In this document: positions 45,328 through 54,993 of the stretch, in pieces | How positions within the stretch are numbered: the stretch's first letter is position 1 | How the letters are laid out: every line of letters starts with the position of its first letter | Source: Maribacter dokdonensis DSW-8 | Lineage (GTDB): Bacteria; Bacteroidota; Bacteroidia; Flavobacteriales; Flavobacteriaceae | NCBI RefSeq assembly: GCF_001447995.1 | Contig: NZ_LDPE01000001.1 | Coordinates: 1,736,001 to 1,800,000, forward strand | DNA: 64,000 nucleotides | Direction: 5' to 3' | Translations under genes and position numbers: made by a program | The notes under the pieces: model-generated | Databases searched by the model: none | Seen by the model: only the letters and a program-made list of their open reading frames with translations | Told to the model about the DNA's origin: nothing

Positions 45328-45335
45328 TAATTTTG
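45328..45335 (+). promoter_or_regulatory. Candidate gcvP -7 element
   Basis: TAATTTTG matches TAnnTTTG exactly 23 bp before the gcvP ATG, implying a leader of only about 17 nt. No TTG sits at -33. Confidence 0.4.
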
Positions 45336-45358
45336 CACTTTATATAACAATCGTATCT

Positions 45359-48211
45359 ATGAAGACTGACGTGTTTGCTCTACGCCATATCGGCATAAGG
45401 GAAGAAGACTTAAACAGTATGTTCAATACTGTAGGTGTTGAAAATTTGGAACAGCTTATTTTTGAGACCATACCTGATCATATTCGTTTAAAGGAGCCTT
45501 TAAAGCTTGACCCTCCAATGAGCGAACATAAGTTTCTTGCGCATAGTGAGGCTTTGTCCAAGAAAAACAAGGTGTTTAGAACATACATTGGTTTAGGTTA
45601 CCATGAAAGTTTAATACCGTCTGTCATCAAAAGAAACATTCTTGAAAACCCAGGTTGGTATACAGCCTATACTCCGTACCAAGCAGAAATTGCACAAGGC
45701 AGACTAGAAGCGCTTTTAAATTTCCAGACCATTGTTTCCGATTTAACGGGTATGGAACTGGCAAATGCCTCTTTACTGGATGAAAGCACCGCTGCTGCAG
45801 AAGCTATGACTATGCTTTTTGATGTTAGAAGTAGAGAGCAGAAAAAAAACGCAGTAGTAAAATTCTTTGTTTCGGAAGAAATATTACCACAAACGTTGTC
45901 CCTGCTAAAAACGCGTTCAATTCCACTAGGTATCGAATTAGTAATTGGCAAGCATGATGAGTTTGATTTTAGTTCGGATTTTTACGGTGCATTGTTACAA
46001 TACCCAGGGAAATATGGTCAAGTCTATGATTACTCCTCATTTGTATCCAAAGCAAAGGAGAATGACATTAAGGTAGCTGTGGCTGCCGATATTATGAGCT
46101 TAGTTCTTTTAACACCTCCAGGTGAATTTGGGGTAGATGTTGTAGTAGGTACCACCCAACGCTTTGGTATTCCTTTAGGTTATGGCGGACCTCACGCAGC
46201 ATTCTTTGCCACGAAAGAAGAATTTAAAAGAAATATTCCCGGTAGAATAATCGGTGTCACCAAAGATACCGATGGCAAACCTGCGCTAAGAATGGCTTTG
46301 CAAACTAGGGAACAACACATAAAAAGAGATAAAGCCACATCAAATATATGCACCGCTCAAGTACTACTGGCGGTTATGGCAGGTATGTACGGTGTGTACC
46401 ATGGTCCAAAAGGATTAAAATATATTGCATCTAAAATTCATGCTACCGCAGTTACTTTAACAGATGCTCTTGAAAATTTAGGCTTGTATCAAGTAAATAC
46501 CGCTTATTTTGATACTATCACGGTTAAGGCAGATTCACAAAAAGTTCGCCCCATCGCAGAAGCCAATGAAGTTAATTTCTACTATGTGGATAACGACACT
46601 ATTTCAATTGCGGTAAATGAAGCTACTTCAATAAAAGATCTTAACCAAATTATTTCAATTTTTGCCGAAGCTGTAGGTAAAAAGTCATCTGAGATCACAG
46701 CACTAATAAGTTCCACATCAATACCTGAAAATATTGAACGTAGCAGTTCATTCATGGAGAACAAGGTTTTTAATTCCTATCACTCAGAAACAGAATTAAT
46801 GCGCTACATTAAAAAATTGGAGCGCAAAGACTTGGCCTTAAATCATAGTATGATTTCTTTAGGAAGTTGTACCATGAAGTTAAATGCGGCTAGTGAAATG
46901 CTACCGTTAAGTTCATCTAACTGGGGAAATATCCATCCATTTGTACCAGTAGACCAGGCAGAAGGCTATCAAACCATACTACGTGAACTTGCCAAAGACC
47001 TATCTATAATAACAGGATTTGCAGATACTTCTTTACAACCAAATTCTGGCGCACAAGGTGAATATGCAGGATTAATGGTCATTAGAGCATACCACGAATC
47101 TAGAGGAGAAGCTGAAAGAAATATTTGCCTTATACCTTCATCCGCCCATGGTACCAATCCGGCATCGGCAGTTATGGCAGGCATGAAGGTCGTGGTTACA
47201 AAGACCGATGAAAAAGGTAATATAGATGTTGCCGATTTAGAAGAAAAAGCAAAATTACATTCAGATAAATTAGCCGCATTAATGGTTACTTATCCTTCTA
47301 CTCATGGGGTTTTTGAGTCGTCCATAAAGCAGATTACAAAAATAATACATGACCATGGTGGTCAAGTCTATATGGATGGTGCAAATATGAACGCCCAAGT
47401 TGGGTTGACCAATCCTGCAACTATAGGTGCAGATGTTTGCCACTTAAACCTGCACAAAACGTTTGCCATACCTCACGGTGGTGGCGGTCCTGGTGTAGGT
47501 CCTATTTGTGTTGCACCCCAGTTGGTTCCGTTTTTACCTAGCAACCCTGTTATAGAGACCGGAGGAAAAGATGCTATAACAGCTATTTCTGCTGCGCCAT
47601 GGGGTAGTTCTTTGGTATGTCTAATATCTTATGGATATATTAAGATGCTAGGGGAACAAGGCTTAACCCAATCCACAAAAATCGCCATTTTGAATGCCAA
47701 TTATATCAAACATAAACTTGAAGGTAAGTTTGATGTGCTATACACAGGCGAAAAAGGACGCGCAGCCCACGAAATGATTTTGGACTGTAGACCTTTCAAG
47801 AAAAACGGAATAGAAGTTACGGATATTGCCAAGCGACTTATGGATTATGGTTTTCATGCTCCAACGGTTTCTTTTCCCGTAGCTGGTACGGTTATGATAG
47901 AGCCTACCGAAAGTGAAAACCTAGCGGAGTTAGATAGATTTTGCGATGCTATGGCATCCATTCGTTCAGAAATAGATGAATCTAGTGCTGATGAGCCCAA
48001 TAACGTGCTTAAGAATGCACCGCATACATTAGAAATGACAACAACAGATGAATGGAAATTTCCATATTCAAGACAAAAGGCATCTTTTCCATTACCTTAT
48101 GTAGCTGAGAATAAATTTTGGCCATCCGTTAGAAGAGTTGATGATGCATATGGAGACCGTAATTTAATATGTACATGCGCTCCTATTGAAGCATATATGG
48201 AAACGGAATAA
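45359..48211 (+). CDS. gcvP: Glycine dehydrogenase (decarboxylating), P-protein
   Basis: A 950-residue fused P-protein (both halves in one chain) of the glycine cleavage system. It decarboxylates glycine with PLP and transfers the aminomethyl group to lipoylated H-protein. The N-terminal start (FALRHIGIREEDLNSMF) is typical. The PLP lysine is Lys700 in LNLHKTFAIPHGGGGPG, with MDGANMNAQ just before it and the SCTMKLNAASEM motif near 505. The T, H and L protein genes are not in the window. Transcribed alone, with a hairpin terminator after it. Confidence 0.98.
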   Translation: MKTDVFALRHIGIREEDLNSMFNTVGVENLEQLIFETIPDHIRLKEPLKLDPPMSEHKFLAHSEALSKKNKVFRTYIGLGYHESLIPSVIKRNILENPGWYTAYTPYQAEIAQGRLEALLNFQTIVSDLTGMELANASLLDESTAAAEAMTMLFDVRSREQKKNAVVKFFVSEEILPQTLSLLKTRSIPLGIELVIGKHDEFDFSSDFYGALLQYPGKYGQVYDYSSFVSKAKENDIKVAVAADIMSLVLLTPPGEFGVDVVVGTTQRFGIPLGYGGPHAAFFATKEEFKRNIPGRIIGVTKDTDGKPALRMALQTREQHIKRDKATSNICTAQVLLAVMAGMYGVYHGPKGLKYIASKIHATAVTLTDALENLGLYQVNTAYFDTITVKADSQKVRPIAEANEVNFYYVDNDTISIAVNEATSIKDLNQIISIFAEAVGKKSSEITALISSTSIPENIERSSSFMENKVFNSYHSETELMRYIKKLERKDLALNHSMISLGSCTMKLNAASEMLPLSSSNWGNIHPFVPVDQAEGYQTILRELAKDLSIITGFADTSLQPNSGAQGEYAGLMVIRAYHESRGEAERNICLIPSSAHGTNPASAVMAGMKVVVTKTDEKGNIDVADLEEKAKLHSDKLAALMVTYPSTHGVFESSIKQITKIIHDHGGQVYMDGANMNAQVGLTNPATIGADVCHLNLHKTFAIPHGGGGPGVGPICVAPQLVPFLPSNPVIETGGKDAITAISAAPWGSSLVCLISYGYIKMLGEQGLTQSTKIAILNANYIKHKLEGKFDVLYTGEKGRAAHEMILDCRPFKKNGIEVTDIAKRLMDYGFHAPTVSFPVAGTVMIEPTESENLAELDRFCDAMASIRSEIDESSADEPNNVLKNAPHTLEMTTTDEWKFPYSRQKASFPLPYVAENKFWPSVRRVDDAYGDRNLICTCAPIEAYMETE

Positions 48212-48231
48212 CTCTCTAACCACCATATTTT

Positions 48232-48261
48232 AAAGCCTTTTCTAGATTTTGAAAAGGCTTT
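48232..48261 (+). terminator. gcvP terminator
   Basis: AAAGCCTTTTC (48232-48242) pairs with GAAAAGGCTTT (48251-48261), 8-nt loop, followed by further T residues. Confidence 0.8.
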
Positions 48262-48373
48262 TTTAGTTGCATCATTTTGAAAAATAATGAACTGACCATC
48301 GTAAAATTTATTATGCATGCATATAATTTTTACGCCATTTCATTATATTTCAATTACAATTCAATAATTACAG

Positions 48374-49432
48374 ATGAGCATATCAATTACGGGTACGGGT
48401 AGCTATATTCCTGAACTCAAAGTTTCCAATAAAGATTTTAATGACCACCATTTTTTAAACCTAGACGGCACAGCGTTTAAGCAAGATAACGAGGTCATTA
48501 TTAAGAAATTTAAAGCCATTACCGGTATTGAAGAAAGAAGATATGCCCCAAAAGAGTATAACGCATCGGACCTTGCATATTTTGCAGCAGAAAAAGCCAT
48601 AATCGATGCACAGTTAGACAAAGAAACCCTAGACTATATTATTGTTGCACATAATTTCGGGGACTTAAAGGAAGGCTATATACAAGGTGACACTTTACCT
48701 AGTTTGGCCACAAGGGTGAAACATAAATTAAAGATCAACAATCCCAAATGTGTGGCCTATGATCTGATCTTTGGTTGCCCAGGTTGGTTAGAAGGTATGA
48801 TTCAAGCTAACGCTTTTATCAAAAGTGGTATAGCCAATAAATGTATGGTAATAGGTGCTGAAACGTTATCAAGAATAGTTGACGACTATGATCGGGACTC
48901 CATGATCTATGCAGATGGTGCAGGAGCCACCATAGTTGAAAGATCAGATGACGGAGGTGAAATTATCGCCCACGAATCTGCCACCTATGCCAATGATGAA
49001 GCCAATTTCCTTTTCTTTGGCGACACCTATAATAAAGAAGATGAAAAAAAGGCATACTATATTAAAATGTTCGGTAGAAAAATCTATGAGTTTGCCGTTA
49101 CCAACGTACCATCAGCAATGGCTTCATGCTTAGATAGTAGCGGTATAAAAATTGACGAAGTAAAAAAGATTTTTATTCACCAAGCCAACGAAAAAATGGA
49201 TGAAGCCATAGTAAAACGCTTCTACAAAATATATGATAAAGAAATGCCGGAAGGCATTATGCCAATGAGTATATCCAAGCTTGGCAATAGCTCAGTGGCA
49301 ACCATACCAACACTATTTGATATAGTTAAAGCAGGTAAATTAGAAAATCAGGAAATTAAAAAGGGAGATGTTGTTATCTTTGCTAGTGTTGGCGCCGGAA
49401 TGAACGTCAATGCAATGGTATACAGAATTTAA
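48374..49432 (+). CDS. 3-oxoacyl-ACP synthase III-like (KAS III) protein
   Basis: A 352-residue thiolase-fold condensing enzyme of the FabH type. The catalytic triad is intact: Cys135 (FGCPGWLEG), His269 (IHQANEKM) and Asn305 (LGNSSVATIP). It is a little longer than housekeeping FabH, and the flanking sequence differs (FGCPG in place of the AACAG/ACSG usual in FabH), so it may act on a specialised acyl substrate. First gene of a tight operon with a methyltransferase (2-bp gap) and a glycosyltransferase (14-bp gap). Confidence 0.9.
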   Translation: MSISITGTGSYIPELKVSNKDFNDHHFLNLDGTAFKQDNEVIIKKFKAITGIEERRYAPKEYNASDLAYFAAEKAIIDAQLDKETLDYIIVAHNFGDLKEGYIQGDTLPSLATRVKHKLKINNPKCVAYDLIFGCPGWLEGMIQANAFIKSGIANKCMVIGAETLSRIVDDYDRDSMIYADGAGATIVERSDDGGEIIAHESATYANDEANFLFFGDTYNKEDEKKAYYIKMFGRKIYEFAVTNVPSAMASCLDSSGIKIDEVKKIFIHQANEKMDEAIVKRFYKIYDKEMPEGIMPMSISKLGNSSVATIPTLFDIVKAGKLENQEIKKGDVVIFASVGAGMNVNAMVYRI

Positions 49433-49434
49433 AC

Positions 49435-49956
49435 ATGTACGAAAACAGCTTTCCGAACAAACGCTATAAACATACACTTCAGTTTTTACGAAAACATATT
49501 GACCCCTCTGAATCTATTCTGGATTTAGGGGTAGAAAATCCGTTTACTGAGATAATGCGCCAAGATGGCTACCACGTTACTAATACCAAAGGCGAAGATC
49601 TAGATTTCAATTTTGATGCCGTAACCAAAACCAATGCAGATGTTCTAACAGCTTTTGAAATTTTTGAGCATCTTTTGGCCCCGTTACATTTATTGAACAA
49701 TACAACTTCCAAAAAATTAGTGACTAGTATACCATTGAAATTATGGTTTTCACCAGCATACAGAAGCAAAACCGATAAATGGGACAGACATTACCACGAA
49801 TTTGAAGATTGGCAATTTGATTGGCTTCTAGAAAAAGCAGGTTGGGAAATTCAAGATTCTATGAAGTGGACCAATCCTGTAAAGAAACTTGGTTTTAGAC
49901 CATTTTTAAGGCTATTTACGCCAAGGTATTATATTGTGTACGCTACACGAAAATAA
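49435..49956 (+). CDS. SAM-dependent methyltransferase-like protein
   Basis: A 173-residue compact class I methyltransferase-like protein. Motif I is SILDLGVENPF, lacking the usual GxGxG, and a following strand gives DVLTAFEIFEHLLAP in the position of motif IV (FE-x-x-EHL). The C-terminus is positively charged. The weakened motif I means SAM binding should be checked. Second gene of the KAS III operon, 2 bp after its stop. Confidence 0.75.
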   Translation: MYENSFPNKRYKHTLQFLRKHIDPSESILDLGVENPFTEIMRQDGYHVTNTKGEDLDFNFDAVTKTNADVLTAFEIFEHLLAPLHLLNNTTSKKLVTSIPLKLWFSPAYRSKTDKWDRHYHEFEDWQFDWLLEKAGWEIQDSMKWTNPVKKLGFRPFLRLFTPRYYIVYATRK

Positions 49957-49970
49957 GGCACCTATAAACT

Positions 49971-50825
49971 ATGGATTACTACGTGGTGATACCCATACAT
50001 AATGAAGAGGATTTTCTACCGAAAACCTTAGACTCCGTTCTGGAGCAAACATTAGCACCCAAGAAAGTAATTCTTGTCAATGACAATTCTACTGATAATA
50101 CTGAAAATATCATAAATGAATACATCCTTAAAAGTAGTGTTTTCAAAAAAATAAATTCAATATCATCAGCTCAGCATATGCCAGGAAGTAAGGTGGTAAA
50201 TGCTTTCAACAAAGGTTTGGAACAACTTGATGAAAATTACAACTTTATAGTAAAACTAGATGCCGATCTAATTTTGCCCTCCAATTATTTTGAAACCATC
50301 AGTAATCATTTCAAACAAAAGAAAAATTTAGGGATTTGTGGCGGATTCATTTATGAGCAAAAAAATAACGGAGAATGGGTTTTAAACCATCCTATGGACA
50401 AAGACCACATTAGAGGTGCCATAAAAGCATATTCCAAAGATTGTTTTAAGGCAATAGGAGGCTTAAAAAATGCCATGGGCTGGGATACCGTAGATGAACT
50501 ATTAGCGCGATATAACGGCTTTACATTGCACACCGATGATGAACTCAAGGTAAAGCATTTAAGACCCACAGGAAAAGCCTATAACGCCAAAGCTAAAAGG
50601 TTACAAGGAAAAGCAATGTACAGTATGCGTTATGGATTTATAATCACAACTATTGCCTCTTTGAAAATGGCCTTGAAGAATAAATCTATAAAGTCATTTT
50701 GGAACAATATGCTTGGATACATACAAGCTACAAGAAATAATACTGCTTATTTAGTAACTGAAGAAGAAGGTAAATTCATCAAAGACCTGCGGTGGAAGAA
50801 TATAAAGAGAAAAATTAAAGCATAA
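49971..50825 (+). CDS. Family 2 glycosyltransferase
   Basis: A 284-residue GT-A fold enzyme. The N-terminal YYVVIPIHNEEDFLPKTLDSV and ILVNDNSTDNT bind the nucleotide sugar, KLDADLILP carries the metal-binding DxD, and MGWDTVDELLARYNGF is in the acceptor region. No membrane helix is evident. It ends the KAS III-methyltransferase operon, and a strong hairpin follows directly. Substrate unknown; the neighbours suggest a glycolipid or surface glycan. Confidence 0.9.
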   Translation: MDYYVVIPIHNEEDFLPKTLDSVLEQTLAPKKVILVNDNSTDNTENIINEYILKSSVFKKINSISSAQHMPGSKVVNAFNKGLEQLDENYNFIVKLDADLILPSNYFETISNHFKQKKNLGICGGFIYEQKNNGEWVLNHPMDKDHIRGAIKAYSKDCFKAIGGLKNAMGWDTVDELLARYNGFTLHTDDELKVKHLRPTGKAYNAKAKRLQGKAMYSMRYGFIITTIASLKMALKNKSIKSFWNNMLGYIQATRNNTAYLVTEEEGKFIKDLRWKNIKRKIKA

Positions 50826-50855
50826 AAAAAGCCATCTAAATAGATGGCTTTTTTT
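50825..50855. terminator. Bidirectional terminator between GT2 and ompH
   Basis: GCCATCTA (50831-50838) and TAGATGGC (50841-50848), extended by A-run and T-run pairs, form a stem that can end both the plus-strand GT2 operon and the minus-strand envelope operon. Confidence 0.85.
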
Positions 50856-50874
50856 ATATTCTATGAGTTTCTAA

Positions 50875-51384
50875 TTAGAAACCTAATTGTTTTTTAACAT
50901 CAGCTAAAAGGTCTTTACCCTTTGCAACGATCAAACCACCACCTGCTTGTGCATCAATTACGTAGTCAAACCCTTGCGCAGCCGCTACTTGTTCAATGGC
51001 CGCTTTAGCTTTCTCAGATATAGGAGCGAACAACTCGGCCTGTTTCTTTTGAAATTCTTGTTGAGCTCTTTGCTGAGCCTCACCAATATTCTTTTCGTAA
51101 CCTTGTAGTTCTATAGCTCTTTTTTCATTCTCTTCTTTAGACTTAGAAGCTGCTTCATTTTGGTATTGCGTGTATTTGTTACGCAATTCTGTCATTGAAC
51201 CTTCAATATCTGCATTATAAGTCTCTTGTAATTTTTTAAGTTCTGCTTCTGCAGCTTTCATCTCTGGCATTGCTGATAATAATTTAGTAACATCAATGTG
51301 AGCTACTTTACTTTGGGCATTTACAAAACTTGTCGTTGCTACGAACAACAATAAGGCTACCACAATTTGTTTTACTTGTTTCAT
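50875..51384 (-). CDS. OmpH/Skp-like periplasmic chaperone (last gene of bam operon)
   Basis: A 169-residue protein with signal peptide ending FVNAQ. The OmpH/Skp domain begins SKVAHIDVTKLL, followed by a long charged helical hairpin (the Skp tentacles, about 45-120) and the beta-strand end FDYVIDAQAGGGLIVAKG. It should shield unfolded outer-membrane proteins. It is the second of two ompH genes after bamA, 52 bp apart. Confidence 0.93.
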   Translation of the reverse strand: MKQVKQIVVALLLFVATTSFVNAQSKVAHIDVTKLLSAMPEMKAAEAELKKLQETYNADIEGSMTELRNKYTQYQNEAASKSKEENEKRAIELQGYEKNIGEAQQRAQQEFQKKQAELFAPISEKAKAAIEQVAAAQGFDYVIDAQAGGGLIVAKGKDLLADVKKQLGF

Positions 51385-51436
51385 GAGTGTAATTTTAATT
51401 CAATTTTGAGTGTTAATGTGCGGTCGTTAAACCTAT

Positions 51437-52288
51437 TTAAATAGTACCGTTATCATCTTTTTCGGTATCGCTATTTTCTTCTTCTTTATTATCGTTTCTT
51501 TCCTTTAACTTTTCTTGTCTTTTAGCCTCGCGCTCCTCCAATAACTTCTTTCTTCTTTCCTCGTAGGCTTTTTTACGCTCTTCACGTAATTTCAATTGTT
51601 CCGCTTTGGCATCTGCTGCACTTTTCTCCCTAGTTTCAGCAGCTTGTGCCGCTTTATCTAAACGCTCTTGCAACGCTTCACTAACTTCCTCCTCTTCTTC
51701 GCCCTCAAAATCATCTAATCTACTACGATCATTTGACTTTTTAGCAGGTTTGCTAATTTTTCTTGTTCTAGCAATACCCCTAAGCACTAAATCACTAATA
51801 TCATGCCTTTTTTCGGAATACAACATTACAACATCCGCAGATTTATCAAAAATAAAATCATACTTTTTATTAGCCCCAATTTTCTGAACTTCATTGAACA
51901 CTTGATCTTGTATGGGCTGAATCAACCTTCTTTTTTGCAACACCAAGTCCCCTTGAGGTCCAAAACGATCTTGTTGATACTCGATCATTTCACGTTCCAA
52001 AATCTGTATTTCTTCTTCCCGTTCTTCTATAAGCTCAGGTGTTAATAGCACTTTCTCCGCCATTAAATCCTTTTTCATCTGCTCAACAATACTCTGCTTC
52101 TGCTCTACTTCAACTTTCCAACGTTGCACTTTAGTCTCTAACTGTTCTGTAGCCTCTCTGTACTCCTCTACATTTTGCAAGATATACTCCATATCCACAT
52201 AAGCCATTCTTACACCACGTTGGGCAAAACCCTGTATTGTCATACATATGACCGATACAACTAATAGAACTTTTCTTTTTGTACTCAT
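51437..52288 (-). CDS. OmpH/Skp-like protein with extended charged C-terminus
   Basis: A 283-residue OmpH-family protein: signal peptide ending GFAQ, then GVRMAYVDMEYIL, a coiled-coil hairpin and YDFIFDKSADVVMLYSEKR. Unlike its 169-residue paralogue it continues for about 100 residues in a Glu/Lys/Arg-rich coil (GEEEEEVSEALQERLDKA and beyond). It follows bamA by about 104 bp. The tail may form a longer periplasmic rod; its function is not known to me. Confidence 0.92.
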   Translation of the reverse strand: MSTKRKVLLVVSVICMTIQGFAQRGVRMAYVDMEYILQNVEEYREATEQLETKVQRWKVEVEQKQSIVEQMKKDLMAEKVLLTPELIEEREEEIQILEREMIEYQQDRFGPQGDLVLQKRRLIQPIQDQVFNEVQKIGANKKYDFIFDKSADVVMLYSEKRHDISDLVLRGIARTRKISKPAKKSNDRSRLDDFEGEEEEEVSEALQERLDKAAQAAETREKSAADAKAEQLKLREERKKAYEERRKKLLEEREAKRQEKLKERNDNKEEENSDTEKDDNGTI

Positions 52289-52391
52289 TGTTAATCTCGT
52301 TTAATCCTATAGAAAATATCGTGCCAAAATTACTAAATCTTTTAAAATTAAAGGATTAGCAAAAAGCACAATGATAATAATTCAATGAAAA

Positions 52392-54989
52392 TTAAAACTG
52401 TTGACCAATGATGAAGTGCGTTTGCCATCCGCTTGGTCCTACAGAACCTGGCACGTAGTCTTCGTCGAATCCGTAACCAAAGTCAATACCAAGTAAACCA
52501 AATGCTGGCATAAAGATGCGCAGCCCTACACCGGCCGATCGTTTTAATTCAAACGGATTAAACTCTTGAAAATTGTTGAAGGCATTACCACCTTCTAAAA
52601 ATGCTAGTCCGTAAATGGATGCAGACGGCTTCAGAGTCAAAGGATATCTTAGTTCTAAAGAGAATTTATTATAGATCAAAGCACCATCGGGTGAAGTTGC
52701 CCCTTCAGAATAAGGAGTTATAGATTGATTGTCATAACCTCTTAATTGTACCACATCTCTACCATCTAATGTAAAGTTACCTAAACCATCACCACCAACA
52801 TAAAAACGTTCAAAAGGTACATCTCCTACAGCACTATTATAATTACCAAGGAAACCAAATTCAGCATTACTACGCAACACCAACTTATCTACTAGAGTAG
52901 TATACCAATCTCCCTTGAATTTGACTTTATAATATTCTAACCATCTAAATCTTTCCTGATCCAAATCTTCCAATTCAGATTGTTCAGCTGTGGTTAAACC
53001 AACCGAATTCTTTTGATCTTCCAATTCATCAGATCTATCTTTTAACTCCCTATAATCTTTATCACTGAACAAAGACCAAGGAGGAGTAAACTTGGCACTA
53101 ATTTCAAAATTAGACCCTCCTCTTGGGAAAATTCTACCACCTTGCGTGGCGTTTCTTGAGATACCAAAGGTATACGCTAATGAATTTGCCTTACCGTCAC
53201 CAAAGTTGAATAGACCAATATTATAGTTTCTAAAATCATACAACTGGTAACTTAAGGAATGTGAAATGGTAAAGAAATCATCTGGCCATTGTACACGTTT
53301 TGCCAAACCAGCAGTAATACCCGTAATAGAAAATTGTTGATCCTTATCTATATCAATATCACCACTACTATCATAAGAGGCAGCAAATTGCTGTGTTCTA
53401 GACATACTAAGGTTAAAACGTACCGGCTTTTTACCACCCAACCATGGCTCAGCAAAGTTTAAGCTATAGACTCTATACGTTTGACTGGCCTGTAAACGTA
53501 GCGCAAATGTTTGACCATCACCCATAGGTACCGGCTTATATTTTTCACCTTTAAACAAATTCTGAATAGAGAAATTACTAAAAGACAATCCTAAAGTACC
53601 AATGAAGCCACCGCCACCATAACCACCTTGTAGTTCTATTTGACTTGACCCAGATTCTACCAGACTCCAAGCTAAATCTACAGTACCCTCATTAGGATTA
53701 GCGTTCAATACATCTGGAGTAATTTGTTCAGCATCGAAAAAGCCCAACTGACCTAACTCACGAATACTTCTGATAATATCTGCCTTATTATACTTTTGAC
53801 CTGGTCTTGTACGCAGTTCACGATAGATGACATGGTCATTTGTCTTATCATTACCAGAAACGGTTACATGGTTTAAAAACGTTTCTTTACCTTCTATAAT
53901 CCTAATTTCAAAATCAATAGTGTCATTGGCAGCAGAAATTTCTACCGGATTAATGGTCGAGAACAAATAACCATTATTTTGATACAAACTAGTAACATCA
54001 TTAGGGTCCGGTTTAGAATTATCCGCAATTCTTTCACGCAATAAAACACCATTATAGGTATCTCCCTTTTTTATACCCAATACTTGATTCAATTGACGAT
54101 CGGTATAAACTGTATTACCCACAAAATCAATATTACCAAAGTAGTACTTATCGCCTTCTTCCACTTTAATCTTTAAATCGATATTGTTTTCATCGACTTT
54201 AATAATAGAATCAGAGATTACCCTAGCATCACGATATCCATTTTCAGCAAACTTATCAATCAAAAGACCAAGGTCCTCCTCATAATCTTCTTCAATATAT
54301 TTCGATTTTTTCCAAAAACGACCTAATTTTTTCTGCTTTGTATTTTTTAAGGCTTTACGTAATTTTTTATCGGATAATTGCTCATTACCCTCAAAACTAA
54401 TACTACGAATCTTTACTTTATCACCTTTATTAACGTTTACCACCATATTCTGGGTATTGGTATCCGTTGTATCTTTAGAAGTGGCTATAGTAACTTCAGC
54501 ATTTAAATAACCTTGCTTCTTATACTTATTAGCAATATAGTTTTTTGAATTGGAAATTAAACTTTCAGTAATTTTCTTTCCTTTTTTTAGATCTGTATCT
54601 TTAATAAGACTTTCTACCTTACCTTTTTTAACACCATAAAACTTAACATTGGTCAAAGTAGGTCTTTCAATAATATTTAATTCTAAGAAAACAGTATTCT
54701 CCTCTATATTGGTAATGAAAATGTCAATTTCACTAAAAAGTTCTAGACCCCAAAGTTTTTTAATGACTTCACTAATTTGTTCTCCTGGCAACGTTATAGG
54801 CTGCCCTACTCTTAAACCTGTATAGGTTTTAACCGTTTGCTCGTTATAACTTTGAAGACCAGTTACATCTAACCCTCCTAAAATATAACTTTTGCCATCT
54901 TCATAGGATTGATCCTGTGCAGCGGCAATAAAGGTGGTTAAAAATAAAAGGGTGGTTAAAAATTGGTTCAAGGATATGAACCTAGTCAT
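52392..54989 (-). CDS. bamA: Outer-membrane protein assembly factor BamA
   Basis: An 865-residue Omp85 protein from ATG 54989; an in-frame ATG 11 codons upstream would overlap uppS. After the signal peptide come POTRA domains (starting ILGGLDVTGLQSYNEQTV; others include RSISFEGNEQLSDKKL, YYFGNIDFVGNTVYTDRQL and FLNHVTVSGNDKTNDHV). The 16-strand barrel ends in Phe with the VGLRIFMPAFG and GIDFGYGFD signatures. Essential for folding outer-membrane proteins. It is directly downstream of uppS (4-bp gap) and upstream of two ompH genes. Confidence 0.96.
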   Translation of the reverse strand: MTRFISLNQFLTTLLFLTTFIAAAQDQSYEDGKSYILGGLDVTGLQSYNEQTVKTYTGLRVGQPITLPGEQISEVIKKLWGLELFSEIDIFITNIEENTVFLELNIIERPTLTNVKFYGVKKGKVESLIKDTDLKKGKKITESLISNSKNYIANKYKKQGYLNAEVTIATSKDTTDTNTQNMVVNVNKGDKVKIRSISFEGNEQLSDKKLRKALKNTKQKKLGRFWKKSKYIEEDYEEDLGLLIDKFAENGYRDARVISDSIIKVDENNIDLKIKVEEGDKYYFGNIDFVGNTVYTDRQLNQVLGIKKGDTYNGVLLRERIADNSKPDPNDVTSLYQNNGYLFSTINPVEISAANDTIDFEIRIIEGKETFLNHVTVSGNDKTNDHVIYRELRTRPGQKYNKADIIRSIRELGQLGFFDAEQITPDVLNANPNEGTVDLAWSLVESGSSQIELQGGYGGGGFIGTLGLSFSNFSIQNLFKGEKYKPVPMGDGQTFALRLQASQTYRVYSLNFAEPWLGGKKPVRFNLSMSRTQQFAASYDSSGDIDIDKDQQFSITGITAGLAKRVQWPDDFFTISHSLSYQLYDFRNYNIGLFNFGDGKANSLAYTFGISRNATQGGRIFPRGGSNFEISAKFTPPWSLFSDKDYRELKDRSDELEDQKNSVGLTTAEQSELEDLDQERFRWLEYYKVKFKGDWYTTLVDKLVLRSNAEFGFLGNYNSAVGDVPFERFYVGGDGLGNFTLDGRDVVQLRGYDNQSITPYSEGATSPDGALIYNKFSLELRYPLTLKPSASIYGLAFLEGGNAFNNFQEFNPFELKRSAGVGLRIFMPAFGLLGIDFGYGFDEDYVPGSVGPSGWQTHFIIGQQF

Positions 54990-54993
54990 ATCT

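Noticed and set aside
45236..45358. Possible glycine riboswitch upstream of gcvP
   Set aside because: No conserved glycine aptamer core is visible, and the likely -7 element leaves only a ~17-nt leader.
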